A DNA stretch of 64,000 nt from Periplaneta americana (lineage: Eukaryota > Arthropoda > Insecta > Blattodea > Blattidae), in assembly GCF_040183065.1 (NCBI RefSeq), contig NC_091132.1:87372606-87436605 (forward strand), given 5' to 3'. The position numbers and the translations under genes are program-made. The notes beneath the pieces were generated by a model, which searched no databases, was not told where the DNA came from, and saw nothing but the letters and a program-made list of their open reading frames with translations. Shown here piece by piece: positions 10,670 through 21,444 of this stretch; within the stretch, counting starts at the first letter, position 1; each line of letters opens with the position of its first letter.

Positions 10670-12375
10670 ATACAAAGAAACTTTCATTTCTGTCAAAATT
10701 GATGTCTGATTGCTATGAAATTTTTACCGGTGTCAAACAAGGATGTCCTTTTACATCCCTCTTATTCAATATTTATATGAACACAATAGTACGGGAATTT
10801 AGAAACTCAAGACATGATCATATAACTACAAATCGAAATTTGTGTCTGGACGTATTGTGACAGCTGCACTGGGGTTCGAACACGTGTCAGACAGGGCGCG
10901 CGGCAGACGAAACGCTGGTATGGGGAGCATCTGCATGCTGAGAGGGCAGAGGGGGTGTATTACGGCAACGCGGCGAGGGGAGGTTGCGCGCGCATCTGCT
11001 ACCTGCCGAATGAAGATGGAAGCAAACTGCTATGCGCGGAGTGAAGGGGGGGGGGGGGGGGACGGACCCTCCCGAATCGTCCGGAAGTCCGTCGAAGTGG
11101 AGATACCAGATAATTCGAGAGAGCTATCTCTGGACACCCGTAGAAATTTCTCGTAACTATGGTTTAGTTATAAAAGAAGAAACGTGAGTGAACTTGAGCA
11201 GTTTATTCAGCCAGTCAGTAAGCCAGCGTTGTTACAGTCAGTGAACAGAGCAAGCCAGCCTTGTGTACCGGAGTTCGACTTGAGTGTGCGTCCGCAACTG
11301 TGTCAGCATCCGAAGGCCTGAGTTCGAGTGCAGTGGACCGCAGTTGGAGGGACCTGAGTTCGAGTACAGTGGACTGTCTCTGAAGGTCTGGGGTTCGAGA
11401 TTCTGTGAACGCGAGTGACTGAGCTAGAAGAACTAGCCAAGACAAACGAGCTGTGAACTGAGAACTGACAGTTCTGTGTTATAAATAGTGCTTTGTGAAT
11501 ATTAGTTGAGATTAACAGTTCATTGTTGTTCGTAATAGTCCAAGTAAAATTGTCATTGTCGTCTGTGGAGTGCACTAACGAACGCTGTGTTGCTGTGCGG
11601 AGAGCAAATCCCATTGTTGATGGGAGTGCAGTTAAATTGTAGAGAGTGAAGAGTTATTGTTGAGATAATAAAATTACATTGTTTTTCAGTATAAAAGTTT
11701 ACAGTATACTGACTTTTGCAGATGATTTGGCTTTGCTAGCCACTTCAGAAAATGATTTACAACGATCAGTCTATATTTAAAATTAATAGCTCATAAATAT
11801 CGCATGGAAATATCCACGGAAACAACAAAAATAATGGCATTCTGTGGCAAAGAACCTGTACGAAGTAAAATTTGTATAAATGTATTTTAGAAAGGGTTAA
11901 TGAATTCAATTATCTTGGTTTCAAACTTTCCTTTCTACCTCATCTAGATATCTCACAAAAAATTTTTAAATTCAATAAATCTGAAGGCACTATCAACAGT
12001 ATAATGAAACTTTCTTTAGTCCAGAAACATACCCGCACTCGTCTGTACAAGATCTTAACAAGACCTGTCCTTTGTTACGGCAGAGAAGCTTTGACTTCAC
12101 GAAAAAGTGATGAAAATAGAATTACTGCCAGTGAAATGAAGTTTATGCCCCGAACAGCAGGATACAATAAATGGGATCATAAAAGAAATGAAGACATCTT
12201 ACAAGAACTGGGAATGGAACCTGTACTGCAGTATATTCATCAATATCAAGACAACTGGCTTCACCATGTCAAGTGTATGCCTAGAACAAAGAGTCCTTGA
12301 ACAATCTTGAACTACAGACCAACAGGGAAAAGATCACTGGGTCGCCCTGTGAAGAGATGGCCGGAAAAATTTTGT
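10670..12375 (+). mobile_element. LINE family B, RT relic split by a GC-rich insertion
   Basis: 10690-10835 encodes the RT GVKQG...LLFNIYMNTIV segment (motif B). After an 840-bp insertion the frame resumes with ILTFADDLALLATS (motif C, near 11710) and continues through 11872-12300 (FNYLGFKLSF, MKFMPRTAGYNKW, RNEDILQELGMEP) to GKRSLGRPVKRWP near 12360. Stops and frameshifts are present. It is the same family as 21310-23870 and 41144-41484. Confidence 0.82.
10841..11678 (+). mobile_element. Candidate solo LTR inside the family B LINE
   Basis: A block much richer in GC than its flanks starts TGTGTCTGG and ends AAATTACA. It has a TATA box (TATAAAAG, 11169-11176), a downstream CAGTCAGT-rich region and a poly(A)-signal-like AATAAA near its 3' end, the layout of an LTR with U3, R and U5. 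GAGTTCGAGT(G/A)CAGTGGAC repeats occur near 11320-11370 and a G16 run at 11046-11061. I found no exact TSD, so the boundaries and the LTR call are inference. Confidence 0.5.
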
Positions 12376-13498
12376 AGACCGGAACAGTCACAGTCACAGT
12401 CAGTGCACAAACAGCACTCAACGAGCGCACGCGCTCCTTCGGAGCGGGAGAGCTGTGTTTACCGCTCGCCGAAATGGAGAGGAAGATACATCAGAATGAC
12501 GTAGACTTGCTATAGGTAGAGGAGAGGGAAACGGCCACTCAGTTATCTAGTGGAGTGCAGTGTGTAGGCCTATTCTCAGTAACTGTTTCACGTTGCTTAC
12601 CTACTGCTACAGTACAGTATGAAGGAATCTAAAAGATAGAACGTAACATTTAAGATTTACAGCTCGAACTTATTGATCTTCAATGTGACCTAAGGGCTAA
12701 AGATCGTTTGAATAATACTACTAGCCTGGTTGAGTTTTACAAGACTAAACATTAGCAATAATAACCACAACTACACAGGCTGGCTGTGAAAATGATTGCT
12801 ATGTTTGGCTCAACATTTATATTTGTGAGCAACTGTTTTCTATAATCAACTTTAATAAAGGCAGACATCGAACATCTGTAACTGATGTTTCATTACGATC
12901 AGTAGGCTACTGTTCCTTTCACCTGCCAACAGCATAAAACTTCGTTTTGATGTAATGATAAATAAAAATATAACAAAATGATATTGTACATTTAAGTAGC
13001 TATAGAATTTCTATTTCTGTAAAATAAATATTTCTTTATTAATTAATAGTCCAAGATAGTTTTGCAAACACTGAACGGGAATTCATTTCATAAACACTCT
13101 TACTAGTACTGTATTTCCTTTTGTGTATATTTTGTACGAGATCACCCCTTCTTCCAGTCCACCCTTATACAGAGCGCAGCTAATATCTGCATTCCATTCA
13201 TGAGCTGTGAGCCAGCTCGGAGAGCGCAAACCTTGTTCAGGTCTGTTCTAGGACTATCCCCTGTTAGGAAGATGATTATGAAAAGTAAAGAAGCAGAGCG
13301 CTTCCAGGCTGCAGAAAAAAGTACCGGGGTGGACAAAACATACCTATACACAATGAAAAAATAGACATTCATTATGTTCTCTGAAACATATATATTGCTT
13401 AGCTAAGTACAGCAAAATGTCAATTATATCAAATAAATATTATCGATTTTGGTTAACAATATCCCGAGATCCTTGTGTGAAATAGAGAGTTGCGACAT
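12376..13498. other. Unassigned sequence
   Basis: Contains a moderately GC-rich stretch after the LINE (12380-12560) and AT-rich DNA beyond. Reading frames are short and unrecognised. Confidence 0.45.
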
Positions 13499-13502
13499 CA
13501 AT

Positions 13503-13814
13503 GGCTGCGTTCAGCTGGGACAACGCTGAGGTAGTGCTGAAATAGCGACAGCACTGAACGCCTTGCTGGCTGACAGCGCTGAAATAGCAGCCACCATTTT
13601 TCGTAGCAAAATTTTTTTCGCTGCAAGCCTGCTGCTAGCCAGCGAAAGTGGAGGGGGTAGACATCAACCAATGGTGCCGGAGTAGACAGAACAATGGCGT
13701 GTTTCTTTGTAAACACAGCGGACATTTTGCAGTCTGGTCGTTCAGCCACTAACAGCTGCTGTAACTCAGCAAAAATGAATCGCAACCCCAGCGCTGTCCT
13801 GGCTGAATGCAGCC
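13503..13814. mobile_element. MITE with ~30-bp TIRs
   Basis: The left end GGCTGCGTTCAGCTGGGACA and the right end (read on the opposite strand) GGCTGCATTCAGCCAGGACA match at 17 of 20 bases, and similarity continues for about 10 more. Length is 312 bp with no coding capacity. No unambiguous TSD was found, so superfamily is unassigned. Confidence 0.7.
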
Positions 13815-13972
13815 AATGATTCTGTAGGATGCTTCATATTTGTTCACTTCGCCATTTGTTATCATTTGTTTGGTCACTAGTTGTAGGTTGAATGTCATCA
13901 ACCGGAATAATAACAGATGCACCAACATTTACACTATTCAGTATTGATAGATTATTCATTATTAGGCCTATT

Positions 13973-14297
13973 AATACATTTACAAGAAATGAAGATGTGA
14001 TGGAAAGAGTGGGTGAAGAAAGAATGATGCTGAAACTGATCAGGAAGAGGAAAAGGAATTGGTTGGGTCACTAGCTAAGAAGAAACTGCCTACTGAAGGA
14101 TGCACTGGAAGGAATGGTAAACGGGAGAAGAGTTTGGGGCAGCAGAAGATACCAGATGATAGACGACATTAGGATGTAGGAATGGATCATATGAGGAGAC
14201 AAAGAGGAAGGCAGAAAATAGGAAAGATTGGAGAAAGATGGATTTGCAGTGAAAGATCTACCCTTGGGCAGAACACAGAATGAATGAATACATTTAC
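13973..14297 (+). mobile_element. LINE family D, 5'-truncated, 11-bp TSD
   Basis: Insert 13984-14286 lies between copies of AATACATTTAC (13973-13983, 14287-14297). It encodes the C-terminal tail RNEDVMERVGEERMMLKLI...KRNWLGH, after which frame breaks occur. The 3' tail is the tetranucleotide TGAATGAATGAA. A longer copy lies at 15960-16495. Confidence 0.88.
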
Positions 14298-14335
14298 TTC
14301 CAAAAATGTTCCACACTTATTCCAATTCTTTCTTA

Positions 14336-15545
14336 CCTATACTTACTTACTTATGGCTTTTAAGGAACCTGGATGTTCATTGCCGCCTTCACATAAGCCT
14401 GCCATCGGTCCCTATCCTGAGCAAGATTATATTCAGTCTCTATTCCACTTCCCTCAAATCATTTTAATATTATTCTCCCATCTACGTCTCGGCCTCCCCA
14501 AAGGTCTCTTTCCCTCCAGCCTCCCAACTAACACTCTATATGCATTTCTGGATTCGTTCATACATGCCACATGCTCTGCCCATCTCGAACGTCTGGATTT
14601 AATGTTCCTAATTATGTCTGGTGAAGAATACAATGTGTGCAGTTCTGCATTGTGTAACTTTCTCCATTCTCCTGTAACTGCACCCCTCTTAGCCTCAAAT
14701 ATTTTGCTAAGCACCTTATTCTCAAACACCCTTAACCTCTGTTCCTCTCTCAAAGTGAGAGTCCAAGTTTCACAACCATACAGAACAACCAGTAATATAA
14801 CTGTTTTATAAATTCTAACTTTCAGTTTTTTTGAGAACAGACTGGATGTAAAAGCTCCCAATCATTTCTATTTGGCATATATACATTTAGTAGTTACCCA
14901 AAATAGTTTTTCCATCTGTTCAGGATTCAATGAGAGTCTGCAAACAAGTCACCATTCTCATCCTTGATCACATTAATTACCATTGCCTTATATCCATTCT
15001 TAAATTCCTTTATATAAATCTCTAGCAATGTTTTTATTCTATTTGTTTCTACCTCATTCAGTTTTTCCTTCAAATAATCTCTCTTTTTATTCCTAAATGT
15101 ACGACTTACTTCTCGTCTTTCATTGAAATAATTAAGTATCTCTATTCACCTCAACTGGATTCTGTAAGAATTTCAATTTTGCCTTTCCTTCTTTCTACTA
15201 CTATGTGACAATCTTCATCAAACCACGATTTCTTTTTCTTAGTTTCATAATAACCTAAGCTCTGCTCAGCTGCAATTTTGATATTATCTCTGATATTTTG
15301 CCACACACTATTAATATCTAACTCTTTCTCAATTTCGTCGGAACTTCCTAAAGCGGCAAACCTATTTGAAATTTCGACTGCATAATGTTGCTTAGTTTCC
15401 TAGTCTTTTAATTTCGGAATATTGAATCTCCTAATATTAACTTCTTGTTCTACTCGCTTAGCTAGTGATAGTCCTTCTCCTATTTCTCCAATTACCAAAC
15501 AATGATCAGAATTACAGTTTGCCCCCTGAAGATTCGAATATCTCC
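14336..15545 (-). mobile_element. LINE family A, RT domain deleted
   Basis: On the - strand, 15545-14880 encodes the end of an endonuclease domain (NSDHCLVIG) and the EN-RT linker (KKKKSWFDEDC), with stops. 14861-14345 then encodes the post-RT region ([32 protein letters not shown]) ending in the GRPRRRW segment and a short (TAAG)n tail at 14336-14355. The palm and fingers of the RT are absent between the parts, so this copy has a large internal deletion or is two adjacent fragments. Confidence 0.78.
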
Positions 15546-15959
15546 TATACTAGCCTATAAAAATATAAATCACATAATGAATGCCTATAGGCTACTAAGA
15601 AATATAACATTTATGTAAACTTTTATTTGCGTGTTTATTTGCAGAATTATGCTTTCGTCATACCTAATGCTAAGGAGTCTATATCAATTTGACATGGGGG
15701 GGGATTGCCCCCCCATTTCCCCTCCGTATCTCCGCCTTTGTTTGTAGGTCTATTGGCTAGGCCTACTGGACGTAAGTTGTTCATTTTTATGTCATCTGTT
15801 CCTTTAGCATATAATATTTACACTATCTGCGAAGGAATATCGTGTAATATTCAGTACCGGTAACAACGTTCAATGTTCATACATAAACATGTGAATTCGA
15901 AATTATGCATAGGCCTATAACAAGTGGACACCTTCAATTAATACTTGAGGTGTACTGTA
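15546..15959. other. Unassigned, with a G8...C7 palindrome
   Basis: 15694-15713 is a G-run followed directly by a C-run (GGGGGGGGATTGCCCCCCC). Nothing else recognised. Confidence 0.5.
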
Positions 15960-16495
15960 AGTAATAAGCCTAACTGCTGCCAGGAAGACAAACAGATAAC
16001 AACATGGTAAAATTGGCAAAGGAAGTTTTTAATAGAATAAGGAGCATCTTCTGCAGACTTCTGTAAAAAGAACTAAGGAAGAGACTAGTGAAGTGCTTTG
16101 GTATGGCATTGTATGAGGCACAAACATGAACATTACGACGAAGTGAAGAGAAACGATTTGAAATGTAGATATGGAGAAGAATGGAGAGTGTGAAATAGAA
16201 TAAGAAATGAAACTGTACTAGAAAGAGTAAATGGAGAAAAATAATGCTAAAACTGATCAGAAAGACAAAAGCGAATTGGCTGGGTCACTGGCTAACAAGA
16301 AACTGCCTACTGAAGGATGTACTGGAAGGAATGGTGAACGGGGAAAAAAGTTTGGGGCAGAAGAAATCAGATGATAGACAACATTAAAATACTGGTACAT
16401 GACTAAAAGGATGGCAAAAATAGGAAAGTTTGAAGAGTGCTGGGTTTGCAGTGAAAGACCTGTCTGTGGGCAGAAAACCATGAATGAATGCTATA
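15960..16495 (+). mobile_element. LINE family D, longer degenerate copy
   Basis: Decayed post-RT region: ALVWHCM, then RIRNETVLERVN, KLIRKTKANWLGHWL and CLLKDVLEGMVNG segments after frame adjustment. It ends with the family's tail sequence CATGAATGAATG, as in the copy at 13984-14286. The 5' limit is approximate. Confidence 0.7.
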
Positions 16496-16577
16496 GCATG
16501 AGTCGTGCACTTGGATTCCATAGTCATTCAATTCCTAAATCGCCTCTATCACGAGAGAAAAAATTTGCAATAGCAAG

Positions 16578-17175
16578 CCGTACCACAGTCTATAGTCCCG
16601 TCGCTCTAATTTCCGGCAGCCAATCGCGTTGCAGGTCGGCTACATTTAAACGTGTGCGTCTTGTGATTCGCTGATTCATTTCTTAAGGCTCGATAAATAC
16701 TTAATATAATCGCCCGCCATTTTAGCTCTTTAGTTGGCGTTCGCAGAAAACACACGAAGACGTTATTTGCCGCTCAGTTATTTGCTGAATTACATTGCGT
16801 TTGATTTATTATCATAGGTGTTACGACATGATAATATTTAACGGTGTTGCAAATAGATTCCTCGTATGGTAGCTCGGCAACGTAAGAACAAAAATGGCGA
16901 AAGATACTACCTACCTAGACTTTATAGAGCCTTCACTTTCTAAGACGTAAGCAAAGAGGCGGAGTCACGCCAGAAATAACAGCGTCGGGACTATAGTATA
17001 TACAGTCACGAAGCTTGAGTTTATGAGGGTGCTAGGAACAATACACTGTGCAGATACTATTTCGCATTATCTGTAATGCGGCGATAGTAGCGATCCTAGT
17101 GGTTAGCAACTATCTATGGATGCATATTTACTACGTATTGAGCTTCGTGGCTGTATATACTAGACTGTGGCCGTA
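16578..17175. mobile_element. TIR element (MITE A) with 5-bp TSD, interrupted by MITE B
   Basis: Element 16583-17170 between CCGTA copies (16578-16582, 17171-17175). The left TIR reads CCACAGTCTATAGTCCCG. The right TIR, once the nested insert is skipped, is its complement ending GACTATAGACTGTGG. Similarity continues inward (CGCTCTAATTTC against CGCTGTTATTTC). The interior is non-coding. Confidence 0.8.
16994..17162. mobile_element. MITE B, 165 bp, TA target, nested in the TIR of MITE A
   Basis: Element 16996-17160 with TIRs GTATATACAGTCACGAAGCT and (other strand) GTATATACAGCCACGAAGCT. TA dinucleotides flank it (16994-16995, 17161-17162). Removing the insert plus one TA restores the right TIR of MITE A. 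TA targeting is typical of Tc1/mariner-mobilised MITEs. Confidence 0.85.
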
Positions 17176-17315
17176 CGCTGCTGCCCTACATATTGCTACA
17201 CGAAATTTATTTCTCTAAATTATTTAACAAAATGGAATCGTAACCAAATATCCCACTCACTGAACGAATTTAAGACAATCAAGAATTAAAAAAAAAAAAG
17301 TCGAAATATCCTAAA

Positions 17316-17636
17316 CCATCGGCCAGCACGTCTGACTATGAAATGAGCGGGTCCGGGTTCAAATCCTGGTTGGGATTTTTCCTCAACTAACTGAAGCAGA
17401 ACTGCTGGATAATTTCTGGTGTTGGACCTCGGACTCAATTCGCTATCATTAATTCACATATTATCATCATTCATACAATAGCCCGGGTTAAGTTCATGGT
17501 GCAGTGTGCTGTACACGACTGGTTGGCTACCCTATCATTCACAAGAATAGGAATAGTAAGCACAATAAGCCTCAGGCTGCAGTGTAAACCTTCGGGTCCC
17601 TCCTCCATAGAAAAGAAAAAAAAAACCCATCGGCCA
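17316..17636 (+). mobile_element. SINE-3, A-tailed, 10-bp TSD
   Basis: Insert 17326-17626 between CCATCGGCCA copies (17316-17325, 17627-17636). It starts within a tRNA-like head with B-box GGTTCAAATCC, has a body containing CAATAGCCCGGGTTAAGTTC and GCCTCAGGCTGCAGTG, and ends in an A-rich tail. A second copy lies at 23946-24237. Confidence 0.85.
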
Positions 17637-17813
17637 ATCTTAGATATCCCCCCCCACCACACCAGAAACAATGTCGAACAACTTTTAACGCGAAATTCAC
17701 AAAATAACACACGGCTAGCTAAAATAAATCAGTGCTCCTGTACTATATAAAAATTTTAACATATTACGCTCTTACTAATAATAATATAAATAAAACAAGA
17801 TATCTACGTACCT

Positions 17814-17851
17814 TTTCGGTGGGAAGCCAGTCATGTCTCCATATTGTGCTC
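17814..17851 (-). CDS. Possible first coding exon of an unknown gene
   Basis: On the - strand an ATG at 17836 begins MTGFPPK and runs into a consensus splice donor (AAAAG followed by GTACGTAG). I could not identify the protein, a promoter or a downstream exon. A chance occurrence is quite possible. Confidence 0.2.
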
Positions 17852-18545
17852 GTATAACTACTGTACCGGTATCAGCACATACTTATAATGAAAACAGCAT
17901 GTTTATATCGTCTAAGATTAAGTTTCTAGAAAATACAAAACTGCACCACGTCAAAATACACGGACACTAAACTGATATATTACGAAATATTCATGAAAAC
18001 TCTCCAAAACGAACTACGGTAAACTTCCCAGTTGACAACTGTCAAACACACTGGAATTTCACCCGCTCAAAAATGATAAAAACAAATGAAGACAATAATC
18101 CACATAAAAAACATTTGAAAACAAAATTTCTTCATATTAAACTTGGACCATCTTTCATTGAGCGTAATTTTACGAAGGTCTATGTTTAACAGTGGCGGCT
18201 CCTGGGCGAAATGTTTGAGAGGCGAGGATCCTAAAACTTGTTGCGGTGAAGGTTACTTATGTTCCAGCCACTATAGGAATTTGATAAAATACCTTGAAAA
18301 TGTCTTGGATTTATAGTATTGATTAGTAGAAATTGATGTGATCACTGGGAGAGCTGTAACTCCACTTAACCCGACCTTACTTACGTATATACGAAAATCG
18401 TCGTGTGTGAATGAAGAATACGGCCATATTTCGTTAATGTAACAGTGGGTTTCAGTGTCGCCAACATAGTAATAATATTACACACCTAATCAACCCTAAC
18501 CTCTTATAATACTACAAACCTAACCTAACCTGTCACATAATACAC
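17852..18545. other. Unassigned sequence with one hAT-like end
   Basis: Mostly AT-rich. At about 18192 CAGTGGCGGCTCCTGGGCG resembles a hAT left terminus, but no partner was found. Confidence 0.35.
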
Positions 18546-18568
18546 ACCTAACCTAACCTAACCTAACC
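18546..18568. repeat. Short interstitial telomere-type (CCTAA)n tract
   Basis: About four consecutive CCTAA units, with further isolated CCTAACC copies at about 18502-18540. TTAGG is the common arthropod telomere repeat. Confidence 0.75.
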
Positions 18569-19079
18569 TCCGATCCTGCTACTTGTGTCGATAGCCATCT
18601 AGTGGAAGTGGATCGCAATTCCAGGAAGAAAATATGGCGACTTTCCTAGTAATTAATTACATTTAGTTCATTCAGTGTATGTTTTGTGATATTTATATTA
18701 CAATAAGAATTGAAATGTGTTGCAGCTGTGATAAAAGAATTGAAAATTGGTTTATAGCGCACATTGGCAGTGATAAAAGTATGCAATATTCGTTCAGTGC
18801 CCAGTGTATACTTTACCTTGTCCTTTGTTGCATTTTAAGGTAATCTAATTATTAAAAATGTGGGAACAAGTGCACAATACCTGAGCCACCAACTTTCTCA
18901 TATGCCAGTTACGCAAGTACTTTACGGATTGTAGAACTTAAATGGGTGGAGAATAAAAACTCTTCTTTTATTTACCCTTTTCCTCTTTCTTTTTTCCTCC
19001 ATCTCTTCTCATTTTCTACTGCCTTTACTGCACTTATATATGAACACACTTTATAAACGGTGTTTTAATTTTACTTAAC

Positions 19080-19160
19080 ATATTCATATTGGAATCGCCG
19101 GGAATCGACCCAGAAACCTTCTGCTTAGCAGTCTCTCACCGTAACCATTAGACCGCAATA
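19080..19160 (-). repeat. tRNA-like segment (probable SINE head)
   Basis: Read on the - strand it has GGTCTAATGGTTACGG (A-box-like) and GGGTCGATTCCCGG (B-box). The arms do not fold into a clean acceptor stem, so I do not call a functional tRNA gene. Confidence 0.4.
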
Positions 19161-19204
19161 TGTTGATATTATTAAGTTTTTTTATCCTACAGAATTCTCT
19201 GTTG

Positions 19205-19690
19205 TGGTTATTATTTATTAATAATGGAGAAAAATTTGCTTCGGCAGTGGGGATGGATTTTATTTTTATATTTTATTTTATTGGGTTATTTTACGACGCT
19301 GTATCAACATCTCAGGTTATTTAGCATCTGAATGAAATGAAGGTGATAATGCCGGTGAAATGAGTCCGGGGTCCAGCACCGAAAGTTACCCAGTATTTGC
19401 TCGTGTTGGGTTGAGGGAAAACCCCAGAAAAAAACCTCAACCAGGTAACTTGCCCCGACCAGGATTCGAACCCGGGCCACCTGGTTTTGCGGCCAGACGC
19501 GCTGACCATTACTCCACAGGTGTGGATGGTGGGGATGGAAACCAGGCCTGAGGGTTCTATGCACTGAGTGCTCTACCACTGACCTATGCTGAGGCTCAAT
19601 TCACGGCACCAGATCGAACTCCTCTCCTTTGGTTGGTTCCCGGCCGCCCAAGTCACTCACATAAATGCGCTCCTGTATGATATATGTCGA
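19205..19690 (-). mobile_element. SINE-4 head and body, interrupted by SINE-1
   Basis: The left piece (AATAATGGAGAAAAATTTGC) and the right piece (GGTTCTATGCACTGAGTGCT, 19555-19575) match the left arm of the foldback SINE at 23141-23389. The body continues to about 19690. It is split by the SINE-1 insertion at 19258-19528. Confidence 0.65.
19247..19539 (-). mobile_element. SINE-1, full length, 11-bp TSD, nested in a SINE
   Basis: Element 19258-19528 between GTGGGGATGGA copies (19247-19257, 19529-19539). On the - strand: tRNA-like head (CCACACCTGTGGAGTAATGG as A-box region, GGTTCGAATCC as B-box), conserved body with CAACACGAGCAAATACTGGG, and A/T-rich tail. Confidence 0.9.
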
Positions 19691-20061
19691 ACATGGAGTA
19701 GGCCAAAAAAAAAAAATAAATAAAATCGACAATGCACAATATTTAACATCTGCCCTGCAGAACTATCAAAGCAACCTTTTTAATATGTTTCACAACAAGT
19801 TAAATGCCATATTGTGTCAGCTTAATTTGATTACAAGGTCGGTACTAGGCAGTAAGTCCCCTCTGTAATAAACATAGCATTGTTATAATTCAAATATGCC
19901 ACAGCACCAAGTACAGGGATTATATTGAAGGACGGGTAGGAGGACTATGCCTTATTTTGATATAGATTTTGTTACTGTGACAGTGAAAAATTAGAGAAGG
20001 GAAAACGATTATGGATAAAAAATATCCAAATCTAAATATGTATTTTTTTTTTAAGTTCAAG

Positions 20062-20072
20062 GGGGGGGGGCG
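20062..20072. repeat. Poly(G) run
   Basis: G-run followed by CGGATTCAAACCCGG, itself B-box-like on the - strand; possibly a decayed SINE. Confidence 0.5.
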
Positions 20073-20171
20073 GATTCAAACCCGGTATCCTCTCCCTCCT
20101 TGCATATGCCCCTGCTTGGAATGAAATTTTCTCTTATACATCTTGATTACACTACTTTTAACACTATATCA

Positions 20172-20312
20172 CTTCGGAAAACGTATTATGTGTCTTTCTC
20201 GTGTTAAATTTACATTACATTACATTCTGAAGATGGCCAATAACAGGCTGAAACATGTTAACGTGGTAATGTAAATTTAACACGAGAAATACACATAATA
20301 CGTTTTCCGAAG
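20172..20312. repeat. 47-bp inverted repeat hairpin
   Basis: Arms 20172-20218 and 20266-20312 match at 46 of 47 positions. The 47-nt loop includes CTGAAGATGGCC and GGCTGAAAC, which look loosely like the two conserved strands of the hammerhead-type motif found in Penelope-like element terminal repeats (CTGANGA...GAAAC). The resemblance is not exact. Confidence 0.85.
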
Positions 20313-21309
20313 AAATTTTCTCGTTTAATAGATGCAATCCACTTTTGTTTTAAAATTTCATCCTTTAGAAATTTGAACACATGTACTTGTTATTAGCATC
20401 TTACTTCCCCCTACATTCAGGGACACAACACTTGTACACCATGTTATTTACATAAATATCACACTTGAGCAGAGTAAATACATATTACGGTCAGAGGGAG
20501 TATCTTGTTAATGTGATTGATAGTTGAAAGTTCATTTTTTTTAAATTATGTTTTTGAATACTAAGTTTCATTGTTGTGTATGCGACACAATCATTGATAG
20601 GGTTAGACGATTGCCAGAGTAATCGCAAATCGTTTCAAGATTGCAGACATTATCATATTCCTGTCCTGATTAACTGCACACATGAACGAGAAATAGCAAA
20701 GCAATAATATACTATGATCACTTCGAACTGTATTGTCGTTTATTTTTTCTATTTGTTTCCGTGATATTAAAAAGCTAGAGAATTTTTATATTGAATTAAC
20801 ATTATTCCTTTCTTTAAAAATGATAATTTTTTTTAACTTACAACATTTAAGAAGCAGTTGCATAAACTGCGACAAACTTAACAGTGATTCAGGCGAACCA
20901 GTTGAATGACACCACTCACTACAGGTACCATGCAAGCTATGCCAGCATTGTGATCCTGGAACTAAACATAGGAGAGGCATTGTGGTCTAACACTCCAGCT
21001 CTTGTACCAATGGAGAGTAAAAAGCGCGGAAAAAGTAAAATTAATATTGCGTAATGGATTGTTCTAATACATAAAACAATATGGATGATGTACTATTTGA
21101 TACATTTCCTACAAAAAGCACAGAAGTAGAACGAAGCAAATTGTTGATACGGCCTGTAAATCACATACAGTGTTATTCGTAACTGATTTTTCTGTGCTAA
21201 ATTACAAAAATGTCAGTCCCGTATTCTTACAAAACTTAATATCATTAATTATAACGTAAAATTATTATTTCACACTGAAAATATTACTGGTACCTAATTG
21301 AAAAACACA
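20313..21309. other. Unassigned AT-rich sequence
   Basis: A 64-codon - strand frame at 20786-20980 ends near a donor-like GTAAGTTAA, but its peptide is not recognisable and it is not called as an exon. Confidence 0.4.
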
Positions 21310-21444
21310 GAGAATTTAATATTGAAACATATATAAGTTTTATTGATTTCGTTAAAACTTTTGATAAAGTTAACAGGCAAGAACTCCTCGAGATACTGGT
21401 CAATGATAATGTCCCTAATCAGTTCATTACTGCAATATATTATA

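Noticed and set aside
20786..20980. Possible - strand exon ending in GTAAGT
   Set aside because: Peptide unrecognised, no acceptor or partner exon, and alternative frames are equally open.
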